A stretch of 64,000 bases of DNA from Nocardioides ganghwensis (GTDB lineage Bacteria; Actinomycetota; Actinomycetes; Propionibacteriales; Nocardioidaceae). The position numbers were made by a program, and so were the translations under genes. The stretch lies in contig NZ_JACXYX010000008.1 of assembly GCF_014779655.1 (NCBI RefSeq), positions 62,001 to 126,000 on the forward strand, written 5' to 3'. Below are positions 1 to 10,365 of this stretch, piece by piece (position 1 is the stretch's first letter; each line of letters starts with the position of its first letter). The notes under the pieces are model-generated. The model saw only the letters and a list, made by a program, of their open reading frames with translations, was not told where the DNA came from and did not search any database.

Positions 1-73
1 GAGCGTGTCCGACGCCGCCGAGGTGGACGGCCTGATGGACGCCGCCGCCTACCAGGCCGGCCTGGACGGCTGA
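1..73 (+). CDS. gcvH: Glycine cleavage system H protein, C-terminal end (partial)
   Basis: Only the last 23 codons are in the window, ending at TGA 71-73. The tail reads EVDGLMDAAAYQAGLDG, which matches the end of actinobacterial H proteins, where a conserved LxDAAAYxA motif closes the lipoyl-carrying fold. The H protein shuttles the aminomethyl group between the P, T and L proteins of glycine cleavage. The call is reinforced by the next five genes, which follow the known gcvH-garA-ftsR-DUF151-MerR-gcvP order of actinobacteria. The lipoyl lysine lies upstream of the window. Confidence 0.8.
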   Translation, partial: SVSDAAEVDGLMDAAAYQAGLDG

Positions 74-183
74 CCAGTCCCGAGCGCCCACCCCGATCAC
101 ACCCCGATGGCCTGCTGGCTCGCTGACGGATCGTCCGTCGCGTCCATGGCGGGACTGGTAGGTTCGGGACAACCGTCAACCTC

Positions 184-201
184 AACCCTCGCCTGAGGGT
201 T
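184..201. promoter_or_regulatory. Inverted repeat upstream of the FHA gene, possible MerR-type operator
   Basis: AACCCTC and GAGGGTT (7-base arms, 4-base spacer) lie 27 bases before the FHA start. The left flank also carries CCTCAACC, a word shared with the larger palindrome at 2110-2132 before the second MerR gene. Two MerR regulators are encoded in this cluster, so a regulator site is plausible. No protein binding is shown by sequence alone. Confidence 0.4.
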
Positions 202-228
202 CAGCGTCGATCCGTCGAGGAGTTCCCC

Positions 229-756
229 ATGCCGTTCTGCACCGCCTGTGGCAAGCAGAACCCTGACGATGCCCGCTTCTGTGCCCAGTGCGGCACCAGG
301 CTGCTCGGCGGGGAGGACACGGGCGCGAGCCCGGTCGAGCCAAGCCAGGTCGAGACCACTGCGACGATCACCTTCGGGGCGCCCGACCAGCGCGAGTCGT
401 CCGACCGACAGCTCAGCCCGGTCGATGCCGCGGCCGTCGACGCGCTCCCGGCCGGCCACGCGCTGCTCGTGGTGCAGCGCGGTCCGAGCGCGGGCAGCCG
501 CTTCCTCCTCGACACCGAGGTCGTGGGCGCGGGGCGCCACCCGGACAGCGAGATCTTCCTCGACGACGTCACCGTCTCGCGCCGGCACGCGGAGTTCCGC
601 CGCGCGGGCAACGGCTACAGCGTCAGCGACGTCGGCAGCCTCAACGGCACCTACGTCAACCGCGACCGGATCGACTCCGTCGAGCTCAACGACGGAGACG
701 AGGTCCAGATCGGCAAGTACCGCCTCGTCTTCTTCTCATCCCACCCGGACCACTGA
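229..756 (+). CDS. garA: FHA domain protein, GarA/OdhI-like, with N-terminal zinc ribbon
   Basis: 175 aa. An N-terminal zinc ribbon has C4/C7 and C18/C21. A flexible segment carries the VETTATITF motif, with T43-T44 matching the ETT phospho-acceptor motif of mycobacterial GarA and corynebacterial OdhI. The FHA domain spans about residues 78-170, with the phosphothreonine-binding signatures GRHPDSEI (102-109), SRRH (117-120) and SLNGTYVN (137-144). In GarA/OdhI, Ser/Thr-kinase phosphorylation of this motif switches inhibition of 2-oxoglutarate dehydrogenase and control of glutamate metabolism. The zinc ribbon is not part of the short mycobacterial form but occurs in related actinobacterial proteins. 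GAGGAG precedes the ATG. It lies between gcvH and the ftsR-like MerR gene, as in mycobacteria. Confidence 0.9.
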   Translation: MPFCTACGKQNPDDARFCAQCGTRLLGGEDTGASPVEPSQVETTATITFGAPDQRESSDRQLSPVDAAAVDALPAGHALLVVQRGPSAGSRFLLDTEVVGAGRHPDSEIFLDDVTVSRRHAEFRRAGNGYSVSDVGSLNGTYVNRDRIDSVELNDGDEVQIGKYRLVFFSSHPDH

Positions 757-759
757 TCC

Positions 760-1500
760 GTGAGTGCCTCGACGTCCGCGGGCTCGAGTCGCGGCGCCCG
801 CTACAACATCGGGCAGGTCCTCGACCAGCTCCGCGCCGACTTCCCGGGCGTGACGATCCCCAAGATCCGGTTCCTCGAGGAGCAGGGCCTGGTCAAGCCC
901 GAGCGCACTGCTGCGGGCTACCGCAAGTTCTCCGGCGACGACGTCGAGCGGCTGCGCTACATCCTGCTGATGCAGCGTGACCACTACCTGCCGCTCAAGG
1001 TGATCGGTGACCACCTCGACGCCATCGACCGAGGCCTCGAGCCGCCCGCGATCGAGTCGGTCGTCCCGACCGTGCCCAAGGTGGCGCTCAGCTCCGACGG
1101 TCTGCCCAGCCCCGAGTCGTTCCGACGCTCCAGCGACCTGCGCCTCTCGCGGCGCGAGCTGCTCAAGGTGGCCGACATCTCCGAGGACCTGCTCGTCCAG
1201 CTCGAGCAGTACGGCCTCGTCGCCGCGCGCACCGGCACAGGTCACTTCGACAGCGACGCCCTGGTCGTGGCCCAGACCGCCCGTGAGCTCGCCGACTTCG
1301 GCTTCGAGCCCCGCCACCTCCGCGCCTTCAAGACTGCAGCGGACCGCGAGGTAGGGCTGGTGCAGCAGGTCGTGGCGCCGCTGGCCCGCGGTCGCGACGC
1401 CGCCGCACGTGGTCGCGCCGAGGACGCGACCTCCGAGATCGCGGCCCTGTCGGTGCGGCTGCACGCGACCCTCGTGAAGATCGGCCTCGACCGCGGCTGA
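760..1500 (+). CDS. ftsR: MerR-family regulator, FtsR/Rv1828-like
   Basis: 246 aa, GTG start 3 bases after the FHA stop, so probably co-transcribed. The N-terminal MerR helix-turn-helix is seen at about residues 15-90 (YNIGQVLDQL, IRFLEEQGL, GYRKFSGDDVERL). The C-terminal half (about 125-246) is a second helical domain with ELLKVADISEDLLVQLEQYG, as in Rv1828. Its homologue in Corynebacterium (FtsR) activates ftsZ; Rv1828 is a dimeric DNA-binding protein of similar length (247 aa). Identity rests on domain layout plus gene order. No Shine-Dalgarno is obvious before the GTG. Confidence 0.85.
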   Translation: MSASTSAGSSRGARYNIGQVLDQLRADFPGVTIPKIRFLEEQGLVKPERTAAGYRKFSGDDVERLRYILLMQRDHYLPLKVIGDHLDAIDRGLEPPAIESVVPTVPKVALSSDGLPSPESFRRSSDLRLSRRELLKVADISEDLLVQLEQYGLVAARTGTGHFDSDALVVAQTARELADFGFEPRHLRAFKTAADREVGLVQQVVAPLARGRDAAARGRAEDATSEIAALSVRLHATLVKIGLDRG

Positions 1501-1589
1501 CGAACCGCCGCTCGGCGGCGTACGGCTCGGCATCGGCCGGACCGGGCGGGTGCCCCGCACGGGTCAGGACACGTGAGTAGTCTGGAGGC

Positions 1590-2057
1590 ATGCGCGAAAT
1601 GGACGTCGTCGGAGTCCGCGTCGAGATGCCCTCCAACCAGCCGATCGTGCTCCTGCGCGAGGTGACGGGGGAGCGCTACCTGCCGATCTGGATCGGGGCC
1701 GTCGAGGCAACCGCCATCGCCTTCGCCCAGCAGGGCGTCACGCCGCCGCGCCCGCTGACGCACGACCTGATGCGCGACGTGCTGGAGGCCACCGGCCAGC
1801 GGCTCGAGGAGGTGCGCATCATCGACATGCAGGACGGTGTGTTCTTCGCGCAGCTCGCCTTCGACGGCGGCGCGGAGGTCGGGGCGCGGCCGTCGGACTC
1901 GATCGCGCTGGCGCTGCGCACGGGCAGCCGGATCGTGTGCGCGGAGTCGGTGCTCGAAGAAGCCGGACTCGCGGTGCCGGCCGAGCAGGAGGACGAGGTC
2001 GAGCGGTTCCGCGAGTTCCTCGACCACGTCTCGCCCGACGACTTCGAGGCGCACTGA
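1590..2057 (+). CDS. DUF151 bifunctional-nuclease-family protein (Rv1829-like)
   Basis: 155 aa. It starts MREMDVVGVRVEMPSNQP and contains LPIWIGAVEATAIAFAQQG, the DUF151 hallmark with conserved IWIG, and RPSDSIALALR. This family has been described as bifunctional nucleases (plants and Thermotoga) but its role in actinobacteria is not settled. TGGAGG sits just before the ATG at 1590. It lies between the two MerR genes as Rv1829 does in Mycobacterium. The acidic tail (EQEDEVERFREFLDHV) is typical of the actinobacterial form. Confidence 0.88.
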   Translation: MREMDVVGVRVEMPSNQPIVLLREVTGERYLPIWIGAVEATAIAFAQQGVTPPRPLTHDLMRDVLEATGQRLEEVRIIDMQDGVFFAQLAFDGGAEVGARPSDSIALALRTGSRIVCAESVLEEAGLAVPAEQEDEVERFREFLDHVSPDDFEAH

Positions 2058-2109
2058 ACCGCGTCGCACGACCGCACGCGACGGCACTCCGGCCCCACCA
2101 GAAACACTG

Positions 2110-2132
2110 ACCCTCAACCTGAGGTTGAGGGT
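2110..2132. promoter_or_regulatory. Perfect 11+11 base palindrome, likely MerR-family operator
   Basis: ACCCTCAACCT and AGGTTGAGGGT are separated by a single G. The sequence resembles the CCTCAA...TTGAGG operators of MerR/SoxR-type regulators. It lies between the DUF151 gene and the second MerR gene, 162 bases before the latter's GTG start, so autoregulation or control by the FtsR-like protein is plausible. I could not place confident -35 and -10 elements around it. Confidence 0.55.
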
Positions 2133-2294
2133 TGCGACACGCCGGGTCGTGGATGGACAAGCCGCACCGTCGGGCTTACCTTGAACTGTCTCTGTTGTAA
2201 CTCCACCGCTGTGGTTGTCCGGTCCTCCGGCCGCCAGGCGGGTCCTTCCCCCAGGAGTTACCGCTCAGCGGAGGATCTGACCTGGAGGGTCGCA

Positions 2295-2906
2295 GTGGCT
2301 AGCAACGAGAACGAACACGGCGCAGACGCCGCCCGCGTGAAGGCTGCGGCGGAGGCCGCCGACCTCGCCGAGGAGCAGGGGCTGCTCTTCGACGACGACG
2401 TCTCGCCGCTGCCGAGCGACACCGGCTACCGCGGCCCGACGGCCTGCAACGCTGCCGGGATCACCTACCGCCAGCTCGACTACTGGGCCCGTACGGGCCT
2501 GGTCGAGCCGAGCGTCCGCGGCGCCGCCGGCTCGGGCTCGCAGCGGCTCTACTCCTTCCGCGACATCCTGATCCTCAAGGTCGTCAAGCGGCTGCTCGAC
2601 GCGGGCATCTCGCTCCAGCAGATCCGCACCGCCACCGCCCACCTGCGCGAGCGCGGCACCGACGACCTGACGCGCGTCACGCTCATGAGCGACGGCGCCT
2701 CGGTCTACGAGTGCACCAGCAACGACGAGGTCATCGACCTGCTCCAGGGCGGCCAGGGCGTGTTCGGCATCGCCATCGGCGGAGTCTGGCGCGAGATCGA
2801 GGGCACGCTCGCGGAGCTCCCGTCCGAGCGGACCGCCGAGGAGCCGGCCGCCACCCTCCCGGGCGACGAGCTCGCCGCCCGGCGTGCGGCCCGCCAGACC
2901 GGCTGA
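2295..2906 (+). CDS. MerR-family regulator, Rv1830-like
   Basis: 203 aa from GTG 2295, chosen because GGAGG lies 8 bases upstream; the frame is open further 5' (to TTG 2181) but that part has poor coding character and would run through the leader. The MerR helix-turn-helix covers about residues 48-120 (GPTACNAAGITYRQLDYWART, RLYSFRDILILKVVKRLLDAG, SLQQIRTA). The sequence and the position just before gcvP match Rv1830, a MerR protein linked to cell division control in mycobacteria. The downstream 15-bp-stem terminator ends this unit before the glycine riboswitch. Confidence 0.85.
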   Translation: MASNENEHGADAARVKAAAEAADLAEEQGLLFDDDVSPLPSDTGYRGPTACNAAGITYRQLDYWARTGLVEPSVRGAAGSGSQRLYSFRDILILKVVKRLLDAGISLQQIRTATAHLRERGTDDLTRVTLMSDGASVYECTSNDEVIDLLQGGQGVFGIAIGGVWREIEGTLAELPSERTAEEPAATLPGDELAARRAARQTG

Positions 2907-2932
2907 GCACGCACGCGACTGCACGATCCTCC

Positions 2933-2965
2933 GACGACGCCGCCCGGCCACCGGGCGGCGTCGTC
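2933..2965 (+). terminator. Strong stem-loop terminator after the MerR gene
   Basis: A perfect 15-base inverted repeat (GACGACGCCGCCCGG / CCGGGCGGCGTCGTC) with loop CCA starts 26 bases after the MerR stop and is followed by the pyrimidine-rich stretch CATTTCCGACGTCTCTTTCCC. It separates the regulator transcript from the riboswitch-controlled gcvP transcript. Confidence 0.85.
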
Positions 2966-3042
2966 CATTTCCGACGTCTCTTTCCCCCACCTTCGGCATG
3001 GGCGCCCGGACGGCGGGGGCTAGACTCGACGACGCCGACATC

Positions 3043-3156
3043 CCGTGCGGGAGAGTCACGGCGACCGGTCACCAGCCGGGAGACCGTGCGCCGAAGGGGC
3101 AATTCCTCCCCGGAACCTCTCAGGCACCCGGACCGCACGGGTTGGCACTCTGGAGG
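3043..3156 (+). promoter_or_regulatory. Glycine riboswitch upstream of gcvP
   Basis: Conserved glycine-aptamer words occur in order: GGAGAG (3050-3055), GCGCCGAAGGGGCAA (3088-3102), CCTCTCAGGCAC (3116-3127), GGACCG (3130-3135) and ACTCTGGAG (3147-3155). Only one full aptamer is seen. A downstream piece, GGACCGACAGAGGGGG (3162-3177), resembles the 3' part of a second aptamer. GAGGGG at 3171-3176 can pair with CCCCTC at 3204-3209, enclosing the AGGGAG ribosome binding site, so translational control of gcvP is likely (inference). A TAGACT -10-like hexamer lies at 3021-3026. Together with the terminator this accounts for the 300-base gap before gcvP. Confidence 0.88.
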
Positions 3157-3209
3157 TCACCGGACCGACAGAGGGGGAGGTCACGTGACGCGACCTCAGG
3201 GAGCCCCTC

Positions 3210-6113
<2,904 letters not shown>

Positions 6114-6155
6114 AGCGGGGTCCGGTCCGGACGGCGGTGCTCTAGGGTCGCTGGC

Positions 6156-7442
6156 GTGAGTGACCAGCGCCAGCGACTCCTCGACGTCGCCCAGGCCGAG
6201 GGCCGGCTGACGTCCGTGGTCGGTGCCGTCTTCGACCGCTACGGCGCAGTGTGGGCCGGGGGCGCGGGCCAGGCCCCGGGGCTCGACGGCCAGTACCGCA
6301 TCGGCTCGATCACCAAGACGATGACGGCCGTGCTGGTGATGCAGGCGCGCGACGCGGGCCTGCTCGACCTCGACGACCCGCTGTCCGCCCACCTCGGCGA
6401 CGTCGGCTACGGCGAGGTGAGCATCCGGGAGGCCCTGGCGCACTCGTCGGGCATGCAGAGCGAGCCCCGCGGACCGTGGTGGGAGCGCACCCGCGGCGGC
6501 GACTTCGCGTCACTGGTGCGGGCCAACGACGGCAGCGGGCGGGTGGCCGGCGCGGGGGAGTGGTTCCACTACTCCAACCTCGGCTACGGCCTGCTCGGCG
6601 AGGTGGTCACCCGCCGGCTCGGAGCACCGTGGCGGCACCTCGTCGCCGAGCGACTGCTGCAGCCGCTCGGGATGCGCGCCACGTCCTACCTGCCCCGTCC
6701 CGGGGCGCAGCCGGGGTGGAGCGTCGACCACTTCACCGGGATCCGGGTGCACGAACCCCTGACCGACACCGGGGCGATGGCGCCGGCAGGACAGCTCTGG
6801 TCGACGCTGGCGGACCTCGTCACCTGGGGGCAGGTCCTCGGCGGCGCACGGTCCGACGTGCTGTCACCGGCCACGCTGGAGGAGATGCAGCGACCGGTCA
6901 TGCCCGACTACGGCCTCGGCCTGATGCTCGGCATCCACCCGGGTGGCCGGCTGGTCGGCCACAACGGTTCGATGCCCGGGTTCCTCGCCGCCCTGCACGT
7001 CGACCCCGGCAGCGGGATCGGTGCGGCGGTGCTCACCAACGCCACCACCGGGATCAACCCGCGCGACCTCGCCGTGTCGCTCATCGAGGGCGACCCCGAC
7101 GCCGACGACTCCCGGCCCGCACCCTGGCGACCCACCATCGTGCTGCCCCCCGAGGCGTACGGCGTGCCGGGCCTGTGGTTCTGGGGCAACACGGCGTACG
7201 ACGTGCGCTGGCACAACGAGGGGCTCGAGCTGCGGGCCATGGCGCGGGGCAACGTGGTGACCAACCGCTTCGAGGTCGTCGACGGCGGCCTGGTCGGCAC
7301 GCTGGGCTACCACCGCGGCGAGCCGCTGCAGGTCGTGCGCCGGCCCGACGGCTCGGTGCACCACCTCGAGTGCGCGACCTTCGTCTACACGCGCACCCCG
7401 TACGACCCGGACGTCGACATCCCCGGCGGACACCCCCGCTGA
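6156..7442 (+). CDS. Serine hydrolase, beta-lactamase class C / DD-peptidase family
   Basis: 428 aa. It carries the three class C motifs: S51-I-T-K54 (active-site SxxK), Y139-S-N141 and H269-N-G271, the last replacing the usual KTG as in many esterase-like members. An extra C-terminal domain of about 110 residues follows the catalytic domain. No signal peptide is visible (the start is MSDQRQRLLDVAQ), so it is probably cytoplasmic. The substrate cannot be told from sequence; esterase, D-aminopeptidase or peptidase activity are all possible, and antibiotic resistance should not be assumed. GTG start is 42 bases after gcvP. Confidence 0.85.
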   Translation: MSDQRQRLLDVAQAEGRLTSVVGAVFDRYGAVWAGGAGQAPGLDGQYRIGSITKTMTAVLVMQARDAGLLDLDDPLSAHLGDVGYGEVSIREALAHSSGMQSEPRGPWWERTRGGDFASLVRANDGSGRVAGAGEWFHYSNLGYGLLGEVVTRRLGAPWRHLVAERLLQPLGMRATSYLPRPGAQPGWSVDHFTGIRVHEPLTDTGAMAPAGQLWSTLADLVTWGQVLGGARSDVLSPATLEEMQRPVMPDYGLGLMLGIHPGGRLVGHNGSMPGFLAALHVDPGSGIGAAVLTNATTGINPRDLAVSLIEGDPDADDSRPAPWRPTIVLPPEAYGVPGLWFWGNTAYDVRWHNEGLELRAMARGNVVTNRFEVVDGGLVGTLGYHRGEPLQVVRRPDGSVHHLECATFVYTRTPYDPDVDIPGGHPR

Positions 7443-7535
7443 CCGCTAGGGTTGCCGCCGTCGGCCCGACGGGAGGGCGCCGACGACGTGCGGGCGAACC
7501 CGCCCCGCACCTGGACCCGAGGGATGGGATTCGGC

Positions 7536-8750
7536 ATGGGACTCTTCCAGGCAGTCAGCGGCGCCGTCGGCGGGACGCTCGCGGACCAGTGGCTCGACTT
7601 CTTCGGCGTGCCGGACGGGCTCCCTGCCACGGCCGCGCTGTTCCCGGCGGTCCGCAAGGGGGAGAACGCGGGCCGCGGCGCCAACGACAGCGCCTCGGAG
7701 GGCGTGATCACCAACGGTTCCAAGATCGTCGTGCCGGAGGGATACGGGCTGGTCCTGATCGAGGACGGCGCCTTCACCGGGTTCGCCGCCCAGCCCGGCG
7801 GCTACGTGTGGGACTCCGACGAGGCCTCGTCGCAGTCGGTGTTCACCGGCGGCGGACTGGTCGACGCGATCATCAAGCAGAGCTGGGAGCGCTTCAAGTT
7901 CGGCGGCCGGCCCGGGTCGCAGCAGACCGCGGTCTTCGTCGCACTCAAGGAGCTGCCCAACAACAAGTTCGGCACCCAGTCGGAGATCTACTGGGACGAC
8001 GCGTTCCTCAACACGCAAGTCGGCGCGATCACCCGCGGCACCTACACCCTCAGGATCACCGACCCGCTCACCTTCATCCGCAACTTCGTGTCCGCGAGCG
8101 TGATCAGCGGGAAGGGCGTCTTCGACTTCACCGACCTCGACAACCCGGCCGGTGAGCAGCTGTTCAACGAGGTCGTCGGGTCGCTGGCGCCCGCCTTCTC
8201 GATGTACACCAACGACCCCGCGAAGGGGAACCGGATCAGCCGGCTCCAGCAGGACTCCGTCGGGTTCGCCCAGTCGCTGTCGGCGGCGGTCGAGGAGAAC
8301 TACCGCTGGCGCACCGACCGTGGCCTGGAGATCGCCAAGACGGCCATCATCTCCATCGAGTACGACGAGAACACGCGCGAGCTGCTCAAGAACGTCCAGC
8401 GCGCCGACGCCCTCTCAGGAAGCCGCGGCAACTCCAACCTCCAGGCGTCCGTCGCCGCCGGCATCGAGGCGGCCGGTGAGAACGCCGGTCCCGGAGGGCT
8501 GGTGGGGATGGGCATGGCCACGGGCGGGATGGGGCTCGGCGGGCTCCAGCAGCCGGCCCAGCAGCCGACCCAGCAGCCGACCCAGCAGGCACCTGCCGCC
8601 CCGGCCGAGCCGGCAGCCGCTGCTCCTGCCGCTGCTCCTGCTGCCGAGGACCCGGTCGCGGTGCTCACGCGCGCCAAGGAGATGCTCGACGCCGGCCTGA
8701 TCACCCAGGAGGACTACGACGCGGTGAAGGCCAAGGCGCTGGGCCTCTGA
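7536..8750 (+). CDS. SPFH-domain protein with C-terminal SHOCT motif (YdjI-like)
   Basis: About 404 aa from ATG 7536, with GAGGG 12 bases upstream; ATG 7524 is an alternative. The N-terminal two thirds match the SPFH/band-7 group called virion-core-like or YdjI (ADQWLDFFG, GSKIVVPEGYGLVLIEDG, GTYTLRITDPLTF). A low-complexity Gln/Pro/Ala linker (PTQQPTQQ repeats, Ala-rich run) leads to a 33-residue C-terminal SHOCT motif (LTRAKEMLDAGLITQEDYDAVK). SHOCT is a short oligomerisation or anchoring module. It starts a unit with the zinc-ribbon membrane protein and the small membrane protein that follow. These proteins are linked to membrane microdomains or stress in Bacillus; the exact role here is unknown. 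Confidence 0.85.
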   Translation: MGLFQAVSGAVGGTLADQWLDFFGVPDGLPATAALFPAVRKGENAGRGANDSASEGVITNGSKIVVPEGYGLVLIEDGAFTGFAAQPGGYVWDSDEASSQSVFTGGGLVDAIIKQSWERFKFGGRPGSQQTAVFVALKELPNNKFGTQSEIYWDDAFLNTQVGAITRGTYTLRITDPLTFIRNFVSASVISGKGVFDFTDLDNPAGEQLFNEVVGSLAPAFSMYTNDPAKGNRISRLQQDSVGFAQSLSAAVEENYRWRTDRGLEIAKTAIISIEYDENTRELLKNVQRADALSGSRGNSNLQASVAAGIEAAGENAGPGGLVGMGMATGGMGLGGLQQPAQQPTQQPTQQAPAAPAEPAAAAPAAAPAAEDPVAVLTRAKEMLDAGLITQEDYDAVKAKALGL

Positions 8751-8779
8751 GGGCGCCGGCCCCTGAGAGGACGTCTGGG

Positions 8780-10051
8780 ATGACACAGGACGCCACACCG
8801 CCCAGCGAACCCCGCGAGCCGCGCCAGCCGCCGTTCGACGGTCCGCCGCTGTCGCTGGAGGAGGAGCTCGCCGCCGCGCGCGCCGAGCCCGAGCCCGGTC
8901 CCGACATCGAGACCGTCAACGAGTCGCTGTCCGACGGGCTCAACCGCTGCCCGAAGTGCGGATCGACGGACGTACGGCTGCGCGGGTCGACCGAGATGCT
9001 GATCTGCCTCTTCTGCCGCCACCAGTGGCAGGAGGCGCGCGTCGAGGAGGAGCTCGGCCTCGGGGTGGGGATCGACGACCTCGAGGGGACCGTCGTGGCA
9101 GGCGGGGCCGAGGCGATCACCGACGACGACGACGTGATCACGATGACGTGCGGCGGGTGCGGCGCCGATGTCGTGGTCGACACCGCCCACGCGATGAACG
9201 CGCGGTGCCACTGGTGCCGGCACACCCTCAACGTCAACCAGCGCACGCCCAACGGGGCAGTGCCCGACGCGGTGCTGCCGTTCCGGCTGACCCGCGACGA
9301 GGCGGTGGAGAAGATCCGCGCGTTCGCATCGTCGCGACGCCTGTTCGCGCACCCGCGGTTCAAGAAGGAGTTCGTCCCGGAGAACGTGCTCGGCGTGTAC
9401 CTGCCCTACCTCGTGATCGACGCCCGCGCGGAGGCGGCGTACGTCGGGCAGGGCGAGGTGCAGACCCGTCGCTGGACGGAGAAGCAGGGCGACAACTCGG
9501 TCACCTACTACGCCGCCGACGTCTACCGGGTCGACCGCTCGGTCGCCTTCACGGTCGACGACCTGACGATCGAGGGGGCCCAGGACCGCGCGGACTTCGG
9601 CTCGGGCACGACCAACAACATCGTGAACACGATCCTGCCGTTCGACACCAAGAACGCGGTGAGGTGGAACTCCAGCTACCTCGTCGGGTACACCAGCGAG
9701 AAACGGGACCTCGACGTCACCGACCTCCAGCCAGTCCTGGAGGACCAGCTGCTCTCCATCGGACGCTCGCAGGTGCACCCGACGCTGGGGGAGTTCGATC
9801 GCGGGGTGCGCTGGGAGGCCGAGAAGATCGACGTCGGCGGCTCGAGGTGGGTCGCGATGTACCTGCCCGTGTGGCTCTACTCCTACTACCAGGAGAACAC
9901 CCGGATGCTGCACTACATCGCGGTCAACGCGCGAACGGGGGAGACGATGGGCAGCGTCCCGGTCTCCCAGCCCCGCCTGATCGCGGCTGCGCTGACGGTC
10001 GGCACCTTCCTCGAGGGCATCGCCGGCTACATCCTGGTGGCGACGGCATGA
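8780..10051 (+). CDS. Double zinc-ribbon (TFIIB-type) membrane-anchored protein
   Basis: 423 aa. Two zinc ribbons are visible: C57/C60 with C76/C79 (CPKCGSTDV, CLFCRHQW), and C124/C127 with C143/C146 (CGGCGADVV, CHWCRHTL). A large central beta-rich region (about 170-395) contains YAADVYRVDR and DIGGSRW-like segments. A single hydrophobic segment at about 400-421 ends the protein (LIAAALTVGTFLEGIAGYIL), so it is tail-anchored. It starts 29 bases after the SPFH gene and overlaps the next small gene by ATGA. Family members are annotated TFIIB-type zinc-ribbon proteins of unknown function. Confidence 0.8.
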   Translation: MTQDATPPSEPREPRQPPFDGPPLSLEEELAAARAEPEPGPDIETVNESLSDGLNRCPKCGSTDVRLRGSTEMLICLFCRHQWQEARVEEELGLGVGIDDLEGTVVAGGAEAITDDDDVITMTCGGCGADVVVDTAHAMNARCHWCRHTLNVNQRTPNGAVPDAVLPFRLTRDEAVEKIRAFASSRRLFAHPRFKKEFVPENVLGVYLPYLVIDARAEAAYVGQGEVQTRRWTEKQGDNSVTYYAADVYRVDRSVAFTVDDLTIEGAQDRADFGSGTTNNIVNTILPFDTKNAVRWNSSYLVGYTSEKRDLDVTDLQPVLEDQLLSIGRSQVHPTLGEFDRGVRWEAEKIDVGGSRWVAMYLPVWLYSYYQENTRMLHYIAVNARTGETMGSVPVSQPRLIAAALTVGTFLEGIAGYILVATA

Positions 10052-10335
10052 TCGAGGTCGTCCTGCACCAGTTCGTCCTGGCCACCTCGGGCGACGACGC
10101 GCCGCTGTGGCTGCTCGCCGCGGGCCCGGCCGGCGCGGTCGCGACCTACTGGTCGCTCTACCGCTACTACCGCAACACCGACAAGTCCCACGCCTACGAG
10201 CGCGACACCCTGATCACGGCGCAGCCGGTGCAGGGGCACCGCGAGAAGGTGCGCCACATCTCCCGGACCCGCGACTCCGACATCGACGGCGACAACAGCG
10301 GCGACCACCGCGTACGCGTGCAGCGGCTCGAGTGA
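10048..10335 (+). CDS. Small single-pass membrane protein of the SPFH unit
   Basis: 95 aa, starting at an ATGA overlap with the zinc-ribbon gene, which strongly supports translation. An N-terminal hydrophobic region (about residues 1-42, MIEVVLHQFVLATS then LWLLAAGPAGAVATYWSLYR) is followed by a charged tail (YYRNTDKSHAYERDTL, EKVRHISRTRDSDIDG). No family is recognised with confidence. Co-translation with the SPFH and zinc-ribbon genes suggests a membrane complex. It is followed by 30 bases to the convergent tldE stop. Confidence 0.75.
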   Translation: MIEVVLHQFVLATSGDDAPLWLLAAGPAGAVATYWSLYRYYRNTDKSHAYERDTLITAQPVQGHREKVRHISRTRDSDIDGDNSGDHRVRVQRLE

Positions 10336-10365
10336 CGCCCCGTCGGGATCCGGCCCCGGCCCCGC

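Noticed and set aside
2181..2294. Extension of the second MerR gene to TTG 2181
   Set aside because: The extension lacks coding character (Cys- and Ser-rich) and a ribosome binding site; GTG 2295 has GGAGG at correct spacing.
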